Shown: one piece after another, positions 1 to 8,669 of the stretch
Position numbering within the stretch: the stretch's first letter is position 1
How the letters are laid out: each line of letters starts with the position of its first letter
Program-made: the position numbers and the translations under genes
DNA from: Gammaproteobacteria bacterium
Lineage (GTDB): Bacteria; Pseudomonadota; Gammaproteobacteria; Pseudomonadales; Moraxellaceae
Direction of reading: 5' to 3'
Length of the DNA: 32,369 nt
NCBI GenBank assembly: GCA_028868515.1
Contig: JAGWUI010000029.1
Coordinates: 1-32,369, forward strand
Notes under the pieces: generated by a model
The model's database searches: none
Seen by the model: the letters and a program-made list of their open reading frames with translations, nothing else
Told to the model about the DNA's origin: nothing

Positions 1-46
1 GGTTAAACTCGATTTGCCGCATCCATTATTGATTTGTAGATACGCT

Positions 47-916
47 ATGAACCTTTCTGAATCATTTTTATTTCGACTAGAACAATTGGTAGAGCAAGCG
101 CACAATGTTTTACCACCAGTTCCTAAAAGCCCCGATTTCAATGCTCCAGCATTTATTTGGCAGAATCGCGGTTTAATTCCAGTTTTTGCCAAGCAACCTG
201 TGAGTTTGGTGGATTTGTTGGGAATAGAACGCCAAAAAGAACGTGTGACTCAAAATACAAAGCAGTTTCTAGCTGGATTTCCTGCCAATGATGTATTGCT
301 GACTGGCGCACGTGGAACAGGGAAATCGTCTCTTATTCGTGCATTACTGAATGATTTTCAGAAAGATGGGCTGCGTGTGATCGAAGTTGCACGCGATGAT
401 TTGGTGCATCTGCCTCAAATTCGTGCATTGATTGCTGATCGTCCTGAGAAATTCATTGTTTATTGCGATGATTTGGCGTTTAACGCAGAAGATGAAAATT
501 ATCGTGCGCTGAAGAGTGCGTTAGATGGCTCAGTGCAGTCAAGTGCGGGTAACGTGCTGATTTATGCAACCAGTAATCGTCGTCATTTATTGCCTGAGTT
601 TATGCATGAGAATCTTCCAGTGACTCGAACGGATGCAGCATTTCAAGGTGAAATCCATCCGCAAGAGTCGGTAGAAGAGAAGGTGTCATTGTCTGATCGC
701 TTTGGACTTTGGCTGGCATTTCATCCGATGGATCAGGAGACTTACTTGGACATCGTGACGCATTGGTTATCTAAGCAAAATATTCCATTGGATGATGAAG
801 CGCGCAAAGAGGCGCTGAAATGGTCACTGACGCGTGGTCAACGTTCGGGTCGTGCTGCGGCGCAGTTTGCAAGGCATTGGTCGGGGTTGAAGTTGCTAAC
901 CCAGTTAAACAAGTAG
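47..916 (+). CDS. DUF815 family AAA-type ATP-binding protein
   Basis: This 289-residue protein carries a clear Walker A (GARGTGKSS, about residues 87-95) and a Walker B-like stretch (FIVYCDDLAF, about 135-145), the layout of the DUF815 ATPases (COG2607). These are AAA+-like proteins of unknown cellular role, without signal peptide or membrane segments. The ATG at 47 (MNLSESFLFRLEQL) is preferred over an in-frame TTG at 14, because the 11 extra residues do not resemble the family N-terminus as I recall it; neither start has a convincing ribosome site. The stop at 914 is followed by a short A/T-rich gap and a convergent gene. The ATPase assignment is firm; the biochemical function is unknown. 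Confidence 0.85.
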   Translation: MNLSESFLFRLEQLVEQAHNVLPPVPKSPDFNAPAFIWQNRGLIPVFAKQPVSLVDLLGIERQKERVTQNTKQFLAGFPANDVLLTGARGTGKSSLIRALLNDFQKDGLRVIEVARDDLVHLPQIRALIADRPEKFIVYCDDLAFNAEDENYRALKSALDGSVQSSAGNVLIYATSNRRHLLPEFMHENLPVTRTDAAFQGEIHPQESVEEKVSLSDRFGLWLAFHPMDQETYLDIVTHWLSKQNIPLDDEARKEALKWSLTRGQRSGRAAAQFARHWSGLKLLTQLNK

Positions 917-958
917 TGAAATTTTAATCTGTTTTTTGCTTAAACTATGCATTCTTGG

Positions 959-1369
959 CTAAGGAAATGGCAGCGTGTTGGTACTTTTTGAATGTAGCGG
1001 CCAGACAAAAAACACAAACTGTAAAATTGAAAGTATACAAAAAGGGTAAAGAAAAGGGATTATTTCGTAATGCCTACCACCAAGAAATGGTGATAAACCA
1101 AAAGTGAGTATTTGTATTCCAAGCAATGTTCCACAAATCGCTCGCAGAGTAAGGGAGGAAATAATTTGTTCGCCAAGCCCACCAACAAACATAAACCCAG
1201 CTGTTGTTATAATAATGGCGGATAAATCAAAAAGTATCCACTCGTATCTAGGCGTAATTGTTTCGCTGGGAAATGCAGCACCGAGGAGTGAAATAAGTAG
1301 TATCGAAGGAATTAAAATTATGCATGCTAAAAGTGCTGATATTCTAAGTGCTAGTCTTGGATCTTTCAT
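959..1369 (-). CDS. Hypothetical four-helix membrane protein
   Basis: I do not recognise a family. The 136-residue product has four strongly hydrophobic segments at about residues 8-31, 43-65, 72-93 and 103-125, short polar loops and a polar Ser/Thr/Pro-rich tail, so it is predicted to be an inner-membrane protein. The ATG at 1369 is chosen because GGAAA lies about 9 nt upstream; a TTG six codons further upstream (1387) is less likely. A near-perfect -10 (TATAAT, minus strand, complement of 1438-1443) lies upstream, so the gene may have its own promoter between it and ybiB. No charged catalytic motif is visible. Confidence 0.6.
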   Translation of the reverse strand: MKDPRLALRISALLACIILIPSILLISLLGAAFPSETITPRYEWILFDLSAIIITTAGFMFVGGLGEQIISSLTLRAICGTLLGIQILTFGLSPFLGGRHYEIIPFLYPFCILSILQFVFFVWPLHSKSTNTLPFP

Positions 1370-1437
1370 ATTTTTATTTCCATGCAAACAATAAGATGTA
1401 TTGCAGTATTCAACTCACAGACGAGAGCTGTTGATGC

Positions 1438-1443
1438 ATTATA
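1438..1443 (-). promoter_or_regulatory. Candidate -10 box for the membrane-protein gene at 959-1369
   Basis: The minus strand reads TATAAT here, about 70 nt upstream of the ATG at 1369. No good -35 hexamer lies 17 nt further upstream (GACTCG is poor), so this is a weak promoter candidate based on the -10 alone. Confidence 0.3.
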
Positions 1444-1466
1444 CAATACGAGTTTATCTGCGAGTC

Positions 1467-2480
1467 TTAATCCAACCGCCCATCCCACATCTGCTGCGCC
1501 AACGTCATCGCTTCATTCATCGAATCAGCTTTTTTTAACGCAACCAACGTCAATGCAAGTGTTCCCACAACTGCCTTTTCCCCATATTCATGCTTAGCTT
1601 TACCTTGCCAAACCGAAACAAATTCATTCAAATCAAAAGATTCTTCAACATCGCTGCGTGATTCATTGAGCATATCCCATTCAGTTTCATAACTGACACC
1701 ATCTTTAATTCCAAGAACCAAAGTCCGCGCATCAGGATTACGCTCAAACTCACCCCCTTCACCTTTGATCACAGCGGCATTTTGATAACCTAAACGAATT
1801 GCGGTTTGTTGATGAGATGTGCGATACGCAGGATGAAAGATCGCTTGCAAGGTCACAGTGGCATTAAAAGGATTAATCAGACGTGCAAGAGTATGCACAG
1901 GTGAACGTAACCCCATCACATTACGCAAATCAATCATTTCACTCAGTTTTGGTGATAAAACGGATAGGGGAAGAAACGCAAAATTATGCTCATCTAAAGC
2001 CTTTGCGACTTCGTCAGCCGATTGACATGGATTAAAACCAAGGACAGGTAAAACATCTTCAGTGTATAAGCGATTAATGGTATGACCTGCTGCACCATGC
2101 ATAAACACCCGCACGCCAGACCTAGCCAACGTCAACGCTGCGAGCAAAAACCATGGGTAATGACGGCGTTTACCTGCATAACTTGACCAATCCAAATCAA
2201 CTTGAATATCTGGAAGATTTAAACGATCACGTGTTGCGGTGACAAAGCCTGCTAACTCATCAACCGATTCTTCTTTCACTCGTAACAGCATCAAAAATGC
2301 ACCAAGTTGGGCATCCAAAACTTCATCATCGAGAATTTGCCCGAATGCATCTAACGCCTCTTCAAACGTGAGCGACCTACTCCCGCGTTTGCCTTTGCCT
2401 AAAATGCGCACGTATTTTGCAAAGGGATGTTCAATATCTTTGTATTGATTGGTTTGTGGGCGAGGGCGGGTTGTACTCAT
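1467..2480 (-). CDS. ybiB: YbiB / TrpD2-type glycosyltransferase-fold protein
   Basis: The 337-residue product resembles anthranilate phosphoribosyltransferase (TrpD) in fold and is closest to E. coli YbiB. It has an N-terminal helical domain (about residues 30-100, including the LTFEEALDAFGQIL stretch) and a C-terminal alpha/beta domain. The TrpD phosphoribosyl loop is replaced by FMHGAAGHT near residue 127, and MIDLRNVMGLRSPVHTLARL is the YbiB version of the family's central motif. E. coli YbiB is reported to bind nucleic acid rather than to make tryptophan, and there is no trp gene nearby, so a biosynthetic role is unlikely. The ATG at 2480 has GGATGA about 9 nt upstream. It is divergent from the acyl-CoA dehydrogenase gene. 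Confidence 0.85.
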   Translation of the reverse strand: MSTTRPRPQTNQYKDIEHPFAKYVRILGKGKRGSRSLTFEEALDAFGQILDDEVLDAQLGAFLMLLRVKEESVDELAGFVTATRDRLNLPDIQVDLDWSSYAGKRRHYPWFLLAALTLARSGVRVFMHGAAGHTINRLYTEDVLPVLGFNPCQSADEVAKALDEHNFAFLPLSVLSPKLSEMIDLRNVMGLRSPVHTLARLINPFNATVTLQAIFHPAYRTSHQQTAIRLGYQNAAVIKGEGGEFERNPDARTLVLGIKDGVSYETEWDMLNESRSDVEESFDLNEFVSVWQGKAKHEYGEKAVVGTLALTLVALKKADSMNEAMTLAQQMWDGRLD

Positions 2481-2576
2481 GGCTATATTTCATCCAATTG
2501 ATAAGGCAATCGATATTGTAAATTAGATCAATGGTTCTGAATCAATTTATCAATCCATCATAACGCGGGATTGGTT

Positions 2577-2582
2577 TATAAT
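2577..2582 (+). promoter_or_regulatory. Candidate -10 box for the acyl-CoA dehydrogenase gene
   Basis: A perfect TATAAT lies about 70 nt upstream of the dehydrogenase start in the divergent intergenic region 2481-2653. The expected -35 position holds only a poor match (TCCATC), so activator dependence or a different promoter remains possible. Confidence 0.35.
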
Positions 2583-2653
2583 CAGTACAATCGTTAGACG
2601 CTGTTTGTTTTTCTAGTCATTATTTTATTCACACAAGCTCTCAAGGATTTTCT

Positions 2654-3796
2654 ATGCTGGCTCATGATGCAGATTTGGAACTATTTCGTGATAATTTTCG
2701 TCGCTTTATGGTGGACAACATTGAGCCATATTATGCGACATGGGAAAAAGAAGGCATCATGCCGCGTGAAGTGTGGAATAAGCTAGGTGAAAATGGCTAC
2801 CTCTGCGTCGATATGCCAGAAGAATACGGTGGTTATGGCGTTCCAGTAAACTACTCATTGATGTTGGTTGAAGAGTCTGCACGTGCAGGCTATGGTTCAT
2901 TGTCTACAGCAATTTCGGTGCATTCTGAAATTACTGCACCGTATGTCTTGCATATTGGTACTGAAGAACAAAAGCATTACTGGATTCCAAAACTCGTGAG
3001 TGGCGAAGTTGTTGGTGCGATTGGTATGACTGAACCAGGCGCAGGTTCTGATTTACAAGCGCTTCGTAGTACAGCCATTTTAAATGGTGATCATTATGTA
3101 TTGAATGGTTCTAAAACATTCATTTCAAATGGCCAACATGCAGGTCTCGTCATCATCGCGGCAAAAACTGATCCAGCCGCTCGCGCGAAAGGGGTGTCTT
3201 TGCTATTGGTTGATACTACTTTGGAAGGCTTTAAAAAAGGTACAAATCTCGACAAGATTGGTTTGCATAGCCAAGATACTTCAGAATTGTTCTTTGATAA
3301 TGTCAAAGTTCCAAAAGATCAATTGTTAGGTAGTGCAGGACAAGGTTTTGCGTATTTGATGCAAAATCTGCCACGCGAACGTTTAGGTATCGCCGTGACT
3401 GCATTGGGCGCGATTTTCGGCGCTATTGATGTGACGATTAATTATGTCAATGAGCGTCAAGCGTTTGGTCAATCGATTGCAAAGCTGCAAAACACACGTT
3501 TTACACTGGCTCAAGCAAAGATTGATGCACTGGCAACAGAAGCATTTGTTCGCCAAAGCACTGAGCTTTATATGAATGGTCAACTTGATGTGCCGACTGC
3601 TGCGGCAGTAAAAGCTCATGCTTCAGATGTGCAATGTAAAGTTGCTGACAATTTGCTGCAAATGTTTGGCGGCTACGGCTATATGACTGAATATCCAATT
3701 TCTCGTTTCTATGTAGATGCGCGTATTCAACGTATTTACGGCGGTACGAATGAAATTATGAAAGAAGTTGTAGCGCGTGATATTTTAGGCCGCTAA
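2654..3796 (+). CDS. Acyl-CoA dehydrogenase, long-chain (ACADL-like) type
   Basis: A 380-residue flavoenzyme, normal length for the family, that would catalyse FAD-dependent alpha,beta-desaturation of acyl-CoA in beta-oxidation or branched acyl-CoA catabolism. The FAD/substrate signature GAIGMTEPGAGSD (121-133), the substrate-loop NGSKTFISNG (151-160), FGGYGYMTEYP (338-348) and the C-terminal RIYGGTNEIMKE (360-371) are intact. The usual MCAD-type catalytic Glu (YEGT) is Gly363 here, while Glu242 in LPRERLG sits where long-chain and isovaleryl-CoA dehydrogenases carry their base; this points to an LCAD-like active site rather than loss of activity. AAGGA lies 6 nt before the ATG. It is a single gene followed by a repeat pair and a terminator; no ETF or thiolase gene is adjacent, so the substrate cannot be fixed. 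Confidence 0.93.
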   Translation: MLAHDADLELFRDNFRRFMVDNIEPYYATWEKEGIMPREVWNKLGENGYLCVDMPEEYGGYGVPVNYSLMLVEESARAGYGSLSTAISVHSEITAPYVLHIGTEEQKHYWIPKLVSGEVVGAIGMTEPGAGSDLQALRSTAILNGDHYVLNGSKTFISNGQHAGLVIIAAKTDPAARAKGVSLLLVDTTLEGFKKGTNLDKIGLHSQDTSELFFDNVKVPKDQLLGSAGQGFAYLMQNLPRERLGIAVTALGAIFGAIDVTINYVNERQAFGQSIAKLQNTRFTLAQAKIDALATEAFVRQSTELYMNGQLDVPTAAAVKAHASDVQCKVADNLLQMFGGYGYMTEYPISRFYVDARIQRIYGGTNEIMKEVVARDILGR

Positions 3797-3809
3797 TTCA
3801 TAAATAACT

Positions 3810-3875
3810 TAGCTCATTGAGCTTGCCGAAATGTGCGGTTGATGTCTGCGCGCTTCGATAGGTTTGGCGAACTGA
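3810..3875. repeat. Inverted pair of dispersed intergenic repeat (REP/BIME-like)
   Basis: The first copy, about 3810-3838, has the core TCATTGAGCTTGCCGAAATG. A second, inverted and degenerate copy follows at about 3848-3875 (CGCTTCGATAGGTTTGGCGA). Related single copies occur at 9609 and 12421, and a match lies inside yejA at 23200. The paired, inverted layout is typical of bacterial interspersed mosaic elements; the family name is not known to me. Confidence 0.65.
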
Positions 3876-3895
3876 ATATGATTAACTTTAGATGT

Positions 3896-3925
3896 AAAAA
3901 AGCCCAGAACTGATCTGGGCTTTTC
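3896..3925 (+). terminator. Rho-independent terminator after acyl-CoA dehydrogenase
   Basis: Stem AGCCCAGA (3901-3908), loop ACTGA, stem TCTGGGCT (3914-3921), flanked by an A-run upstream and a T-run downstream, so it could work in both directions. It separates the dehydrogenase from the sensor kinase. Confidence 0.9.
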
Positions 3926-4032
3926 TGTAATTCAAATACGTTAATAGAAGTTAATATGTTCGCGTATTTTATCAGTAACAGGAGCAAGTTATACTGAAAA
4001 AGTCATGATATAGAAATTCAGCAGATTCATTT

Positions 4033-4047
4033 AAGGAGTTTAGATTG
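4033..4047 (+). promoter_or_regulatory. Ribosome-binding site that decides a TTG start
   Basis: AAGGAG at 4033-4038 is 6 nt before TTG at 4045, optimal spacing. The alternative in-frame ATG at 4054 would be 15 nt away, so the kinase probably starts with TTG, which may keep its expression low. Confidence 0.7.
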
Positions 4048-7000
4048 TCTTTTATGAAGCGTACTACACAACTAAATTCCGATGTTAGTTTCTTTAGTTT
4101 TAGGCGATTAACCATTACTGGAAAAGTCTTGTACCAGTTTGTTGGTGCATGTGCGGTAATTATTATAATTTACATATTAATGGTTTTTTATAGTCAATAT
4201 GTTCGTCAACAAACATTAGATCTTTTAGATAGCAGATTATCCTCTCAAGCGCATTTACGAACTACAGCATTACAAGTTCCTATCAGTAATTTACAACGAA
4301 ATGTTCGTTTTTTGGCAACACTCCCAGAAGTACAAGGAATCGTGAGGGCGACATTTCATGGTGGATTTGATACTGAGGGAGATAGTTCACTTGAATCTTG
4401 GCAGAATCGCTTAACTCCGATTTTTATGGGATTTGCCACAGCAAACCCAGATGTCACCCAAGTTCGTTTTATTGGTATTTCAAATAACGGAAAGGAACTC
4501 CTCAGAGTAGATCGTACGGGGGATCAGATTGCATTGCGGCCTGTGACCGAGTTACAGGCTAAAGGATCGCAAAAATATTTCACAGAAACCATTAAGCTCA
4601 AGCAGGGTGAAGTTTACCTTTCGGATATTAATCTCAATCGAAAACATAATAAAATCGCAATACCTTATGTACCAACAATACGAGCCTCGACACCTGTATT
4701 CAGTGCAGATGGAAAATTATTTGGCATTATCGTCATTAATATTAGGGCAGACTCAATTTTATCTGCATTGACTGATAATTTGTTTGCTGGTTTTAAAGTT
4801 TATTTGACTAATAGTGAAGGTGATTATTTACAAAGTCCAAATGCAGCGCAGAATTTCGGTTTTGATTTAGGTTCGCGTCACCGTTGGCAAGATAATTTTA
4901 AACTGCGTGCTGATTCTCCTCAGGATATTACACATATCCAAGATTATGATTTACAAGTTGATTCTAATACCACGTATGTTCATGTCTACTCTCAGGCTTT
5001 GCCGCTCGATGCACATGATCCACATCGTGTACTGAATCTGCATATCGTCGTCCGAGATAGCTTAGTTTCAGATACAGTGAATGAGCGTCTTGAGGTGTTG
5101 ATCGCTGCAGTAGTGGGCTCTGCACTATTGATGGGCGGAGCTTTTTGGGTGTATTGGCGTCAGCGAAGAAAAACACAAGTTGCGCAAGCACGGATTGCTG
5201 CAATTGTAGAAAGTTCAAATGATGCCATTATTGGTTTATCTAGAGCAGGCGTGATTACCAGTTGGAACAAAAGTGCTGAGCAGATGTTTGGTTATGATGC
5301 CTCAGAAGCATTGGGTAGGAATGAAAGGGAGCTATGTTTATCACGAATTCCGGATATTGATGAAGAAAATTATCAATTTCAAGTGAGTCGTGGTCATACT
5401 GTGCCAAATATTAAAACGGCTTATTTACAAAAAAATGGGGCATTTTTTGATGCGTCTGTCACGATGGCGCCTATTTACAATGCTGATGGTTTAGTAAAAG
5501 GAATTTCAAAGACTGTACGTGATATCACTGAGCAAAATCTGACTGAACAGCGTATTCAGCGATTGAATGAGTCACTTGAACAACAGGTGATTGAACGTAC
5601 CGAAAAGATTGAGGCATTTTCACAATTCCAGCGTGCAATTTTGGACAATGCAGGTTTAGCGATTATGGCTGCTGATCCAGAAGGTCATATTACGCTTTTT
5701 AATCCTGCTGCAGAAAGAATGCTCGGATATAGTGAAGCTGAGATGCTGGGGCAAACGTCAGCGAGATTCCATGATATGGCAGAAGCTGAGGCGTACGCGG
5801 CAGAGGTATCGCTTGAGTTTGGTGAAACCATTCCTGTAGGGATGGAAGCATTTACTGCACGTACCGTAAGAGGTCTGCATAATGAGCATGAGTGGACATT
5901 TATTCGTAAGGATGGAACGCGGTTCCCCATGTTTTTGAATATTACGGCATGGCGCGACAAGAATAATCAAATTCTAGGCTTTTTAGGTATGGGGATTGAT
6001 AATTCGCAGCAGCGAAAAGATCGCCAAAATCTACAATTACTGACTGATCACTTAAACAAAGCAATCCAAGTGGCGGATCTTGGAACATGGTCGTGGAATG
6101 TCCGCGATAATTCGCGGATTTGGAGTGAGAGAATGAAGGAGATGTACAGTGTCCCTCCTGATGCTCATCCTGATTCTTACCGTGAATATTGGCGCTCATC
6201 GGTACACCCAGATGATTTACCAGAAGCCTTAAATGCCCTTCAACGTGCTACAGATGGCTTAGAACCTTATCACTCTATATTTCGAATGATATTGGCCGAT
6301 GGCAGTATTCGCCATATGCAGGCTGAGGGTCTCATGGAAATGGGAAGCGATGGCAAACCGCTGCTTATGTCAGGTTTTAACCGAGATATTACGACTCAAC
6401 TTGAGCATGAGACTGCTCTGCGTGAGGCGATGGCAAGTGCGAATTCAGCTAATCTGGCAAAGTCTGCTTTTCTGGCGAATATGAGCCATGAAATCCGTAC
6501 GCCAATGAATGCTATTTTGGGTATGCAGCAGTTGCTTCACCGAACAGAATTAGATGGTCGGCAGTTAGACTATGTTTCAAAAACAGAAACCGCAGCTAAA
6601 GCGCTGCTCAACATCCTCAATGATATTTTAGACTTCTCCAAAGTCGAAGCGGGGAAATTAGTACTAGATATCCATGCCTTTAATTTGGATAGATTATTGC
6701 GAGATGTCGGGGTCATCCTTGCAGCGAATGTTGGACAAAAAGATGTCGAGGTGCTCTTTGATATTGATCCTAGAGCGCCTTCATGGATTATGGGAGATGC
6801 ATTACGTTTACAGCAGGTTCTAATTAATATTGCAGGAAATGCGGTTAAGTTCACTGAAGTCGGTGAAATTGTGGTGAGCGTACGCTTGATTGAAGCACCT
6901 GATTCAAAATCTCAGCTTGCAATTGCAGTCAGTGATACTGGTATTGGGATTGCACCAGAAGCTCAGCAACATATATTTGATGGTTTTTCACAAGCTGAAT

Positions 7001-8667
7001 CATCAACTGCACGTCGTTATGGTGGTAGCGGTTTAGGTTTAGCGATTAGTCAGCGACTTGTGCATATGATGGGCGGGGAGATTGGTTTTGAAAGTGTGCT
7101 TGGCGTCGGGACTACATTTCATTTCAGCATTCCATGTATTCCTACAGATGGTCCTGAAATACCCGCAGCGACTGCGGTTGCAGAGTTAAAAGGTCTACGC
7201 GTGTTGGTTATTGATGATAATCAGCAAGCACGTCAGATTTTGACTGCGATGGTCAGTCAGTTTGGTTGGTCTGCGTATGAAGCGACAAGTGGCGCAGCGG
7301 CTTTAAATCTACTCAATGATGCTCAGGCTGATAATAAAGCTTTCGATGTTGTACTCGTTGATTGGCGTATGCCTGAGATGGATGGTTGGGAAACTACGGC
7401 ACGATTAAAACAATTTTATGCCGATTCGATTTCTCCGTTGATTGTCATGGTCACAGCAGCAGATCGAAGTAAAACAACGGAACAACAAGAGCAATTATCG
7501 GCGCAATTAGATGGTTTCTTAGTCAAACCAATTACAGCATCGATGCTATTTGATGCGATTGCTGATGCACGAGCTGGGCGGAATGCAATGTCCGTCGTGC
7601 AGCATCCTCATCCAACCAATCAAAGGCTATTTGGAGTTCGCATTTTGGTGGTGGAGGATAATCCAACCAATCGGCAGGTGGCGCGTGAATTATTGAGTGC
7701 TGAGGGTGCGGTGGTTACAGTCGCAGATGATGGTCGTACTGCAATTGAGACCGTTGCACAAAATAAGTTTGATGTCGTGTTGATGGATATTCAAATGCCT
7801 GACATGGATGGCTATGCCGCCACTCGAGAAATCCGTAAAACCATTACACAAGAAACATTACCGATTATTGCTTTAACTGCAAATGCCTTAGCCACAGATC
7901 GTGAGGCGGCGATTGATGCTGGGATGAATGACCATGTTGGTAAACCTTTTGATCTTACACAATTGGTTGGCGTGATCAATAATTTGCTAGGAAAGGATGC
8001 GACAAACGAAGTTGAAAGATTATTGGATCATGTCCCTCATGACTCTGAATCTTCATATTTAAATGTTCAAGACGCTTTACATCGCTTTGGTGGTAATAAA
8101 AGCGTTTATGGCAATGCGTTATTGAATTTTGGTCGAGATGCAGCGACATTTTTGCTGCAATTAACAGGGTTTATGAGTGAGGATGCTGCTCAGATTGACG
8201 GTAATGTGACTCGATTAGATGAACAAGAAAGATTCCGACAAATACTTCATGCCTTCAAAGGATTAGCTGGAACAGTAGGAGCGATAACATTACACGGCAT
8301 TGTCGCAAAGGCAGAAAGTGGTTCAATACAATCATTCAAAAATGAATGGCTTGAATTTAAAAAACTTGTAGAAGACACCATTACGCAAGCCACACTGGTA
8401 GCTCAGCAAATGAATCACGAACTGTCAGCATCGAATCCTGCCAGCATAGAACAAACACCACCAAATTCTGCTGATCTTGAACCATTCATGCGCTTATTGC
8501 GAGATTCGAATATGCAAGCGCTTAGTGTTTATGAGGAGTTAAAATTCAAATATGCAGCACATTATCCTGATCAATTTGATGTTTTAGCGAAGGCGGTGAG
8601 TCAATTAGATTTTCCAGCGGCCTTAGATTGTTGTGAAGACCTGATGAAGTTATGGGGAGATCAATAA
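4045..8667 (+). CDS. Tripartite hybrid sensor histidine kinase (Cache-like sensor, 3 PAS, HisKA-HATPase, 2 REC, Hpt)
   Basis: A 1540-residue inner-membrane kinase. TM1 is about 27-50, a roughly 300-residue periplasmic sensor (probably double-Cache-like) 51-350, and TM2 352-371. Three PAS domains follow at about 382-495, 528-655 and 670-785, with a coiled-coil stretch at 495-525. The HisKA H-box gives His815 (NMSHEIRTP); N-box GNAVKFT (931-937), DTGIGI (964-969) and GGSGLGL (993-999) complete the kinase core. REC1 has Asp1057/1058, Asp1106 and Lys1161; REC2 has Glu1204/Asp1205, Asp1248 and Lys1300. The Hpt motif HAFKG gives His1402. All relay residues are present, so an internal His-Asp-His relay is expected, as in BarA/LuxQ-type kinases. 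The TTG start has AAGGAG 6 nt upstream; an ATG at 4054 would be too far from it. The cyclase 2 nt downstream is the likely output. The sensed signal is unknown. Confidence 0.93.
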   Translation: MSFMKRTTQLNSDVSFFSFRRLTITGKVLYQFVGACAVIIIIYILMVFYSQYVRQQTLDLLDSRLSSQAHLRTTALQVPISNLQRNVRFLATLPEVQGIVRATFHGGFDTEGDSSLESWQNRLTPIFMGFATANPDVTQVRFIGISNNGKELLRVDRTGDQIALRPVTELQAKGSQKYFTETIKLKQGEVYLSDINLNRKHNKIAIPYVPTIRASTPVFSADGKLFGIIVINIRADSILSALTDNLFAGFKVYLTNSEGDYLQSPNAAQNFGFDLGSRHRWQDNFKLRADSPQDITHIQDYDLQVDSNTTYVHVYSQALPLDAHDPHRVLNLHIVVRDSLVSDTVNERLEVLIAAVVGSALLMGGAFWVYWRQRRKTQVAQARIAAIVESSNDAIIGLSRAGVITSWNKSAEQMFGYDASEALGRNERELCLSRIPDIDEENYQFQVSRGHTVPNIKTAYLQKNGAFFDASVTMAPIYNADGLVKGISKTVRDITEQNLTEQRIQRLNESLEQQVIERTEKIEAFSQFQRAILDNAGLAIMAADPEGHITLFNPAAERMLGYSEAEMLGQTSARFHDMAEAEAYAAEVSLEFGETIPVGMEAFTARTVRGLHNEHEWTFIRKDGTRFPMFLNITAWRDKNNQILGFLGMGIDNSQQRKDRQNLQLLTDHLNKAIQVADLGTWSWNVRDNSRIWSERMKEMYSVPPDAHPDSYREYWRSSVHPDDLPEALNALQRATDGLEPYHSIFRMILADGSIRHMQAEGLMEMGSDGKPLLMSGFNRDITTQLEHETALREAMASANSANLAKSAFLANMSHEIRTPMNAILGMQQLLHRTELDGRQLDYVSKTETAAKALLNILNDILDFSKVEAGKLVLDIHAFNLDRLLRDVGVILAANVGQKDVEVLFDIDPRAPSWIMGDALRLQQVLINIAGNAVKFTEVGEIVVSVRLIEAPDSKSQLAIAVSDTGIGIAPEAQQHIFDGFSQAESSTARRYGGSGLGLAISQRLVHMMGGEIGFESVLGVGTTFHFSIPCIPTDGPEIPAATAVAELKGLRVLVIDDNQQARQILTAMVSQFGWSAYEATSGAAALNLLNDAQADNKAFDVVLVDWRMPEMDGWETTARLKQFYADSISPLIVMVTAADRSKTTEQQEQLSAQLDGFLVKPITASMLFDAIADARAGRNAMSVVQHPHPTNQRLFGVRILVVEDNPTNRQVARELLSAEGAVVTVADDGRTAIETVAQNKFDVVLMDIQMPDMDGYAATREIRKTITQETLPIIALTANALATDREAAIDAGMNDHVGKPFDLTQLVGVINNLLGKDATNEVERLLDHVPHDSESSYLNVQDALHRFGGNKSVYGNALLNFGRDAATFLLQLTGFMSEDAAQIDGNVTRLDEQERFRQILHAFKGLAGTVGAITLHGIVAKAESGSIQSFKNEWLEFKKLVEDTITQATLVAQQMNHELSASNPASIEQTPPNSADLEPFMRLLRDSNMQALSVYEELKFKYAAHYPDQFDVLAKAVSQLDFPAALDCCEDLMKLWGDQ

Positions 8668-8669
8668 CG

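Noticed and set aside
1104-1394. Plus-strand open frame of 96 codons opposite the small membrane-protein gene
   Set aside because: The minus-strand frame has a ribosome site, a -10 box and a coherent four-helix membrane profile; the plus frame has none of these.
2654-3796. Apparent loss of the catalytic Glu in the acyl-CoA dehydrogenase (Gly363)
   Set aside because: The long-chain/isovaleryl type carries its base elsewhere, and Glu242 is present at that position, so the enzyme is probably active.
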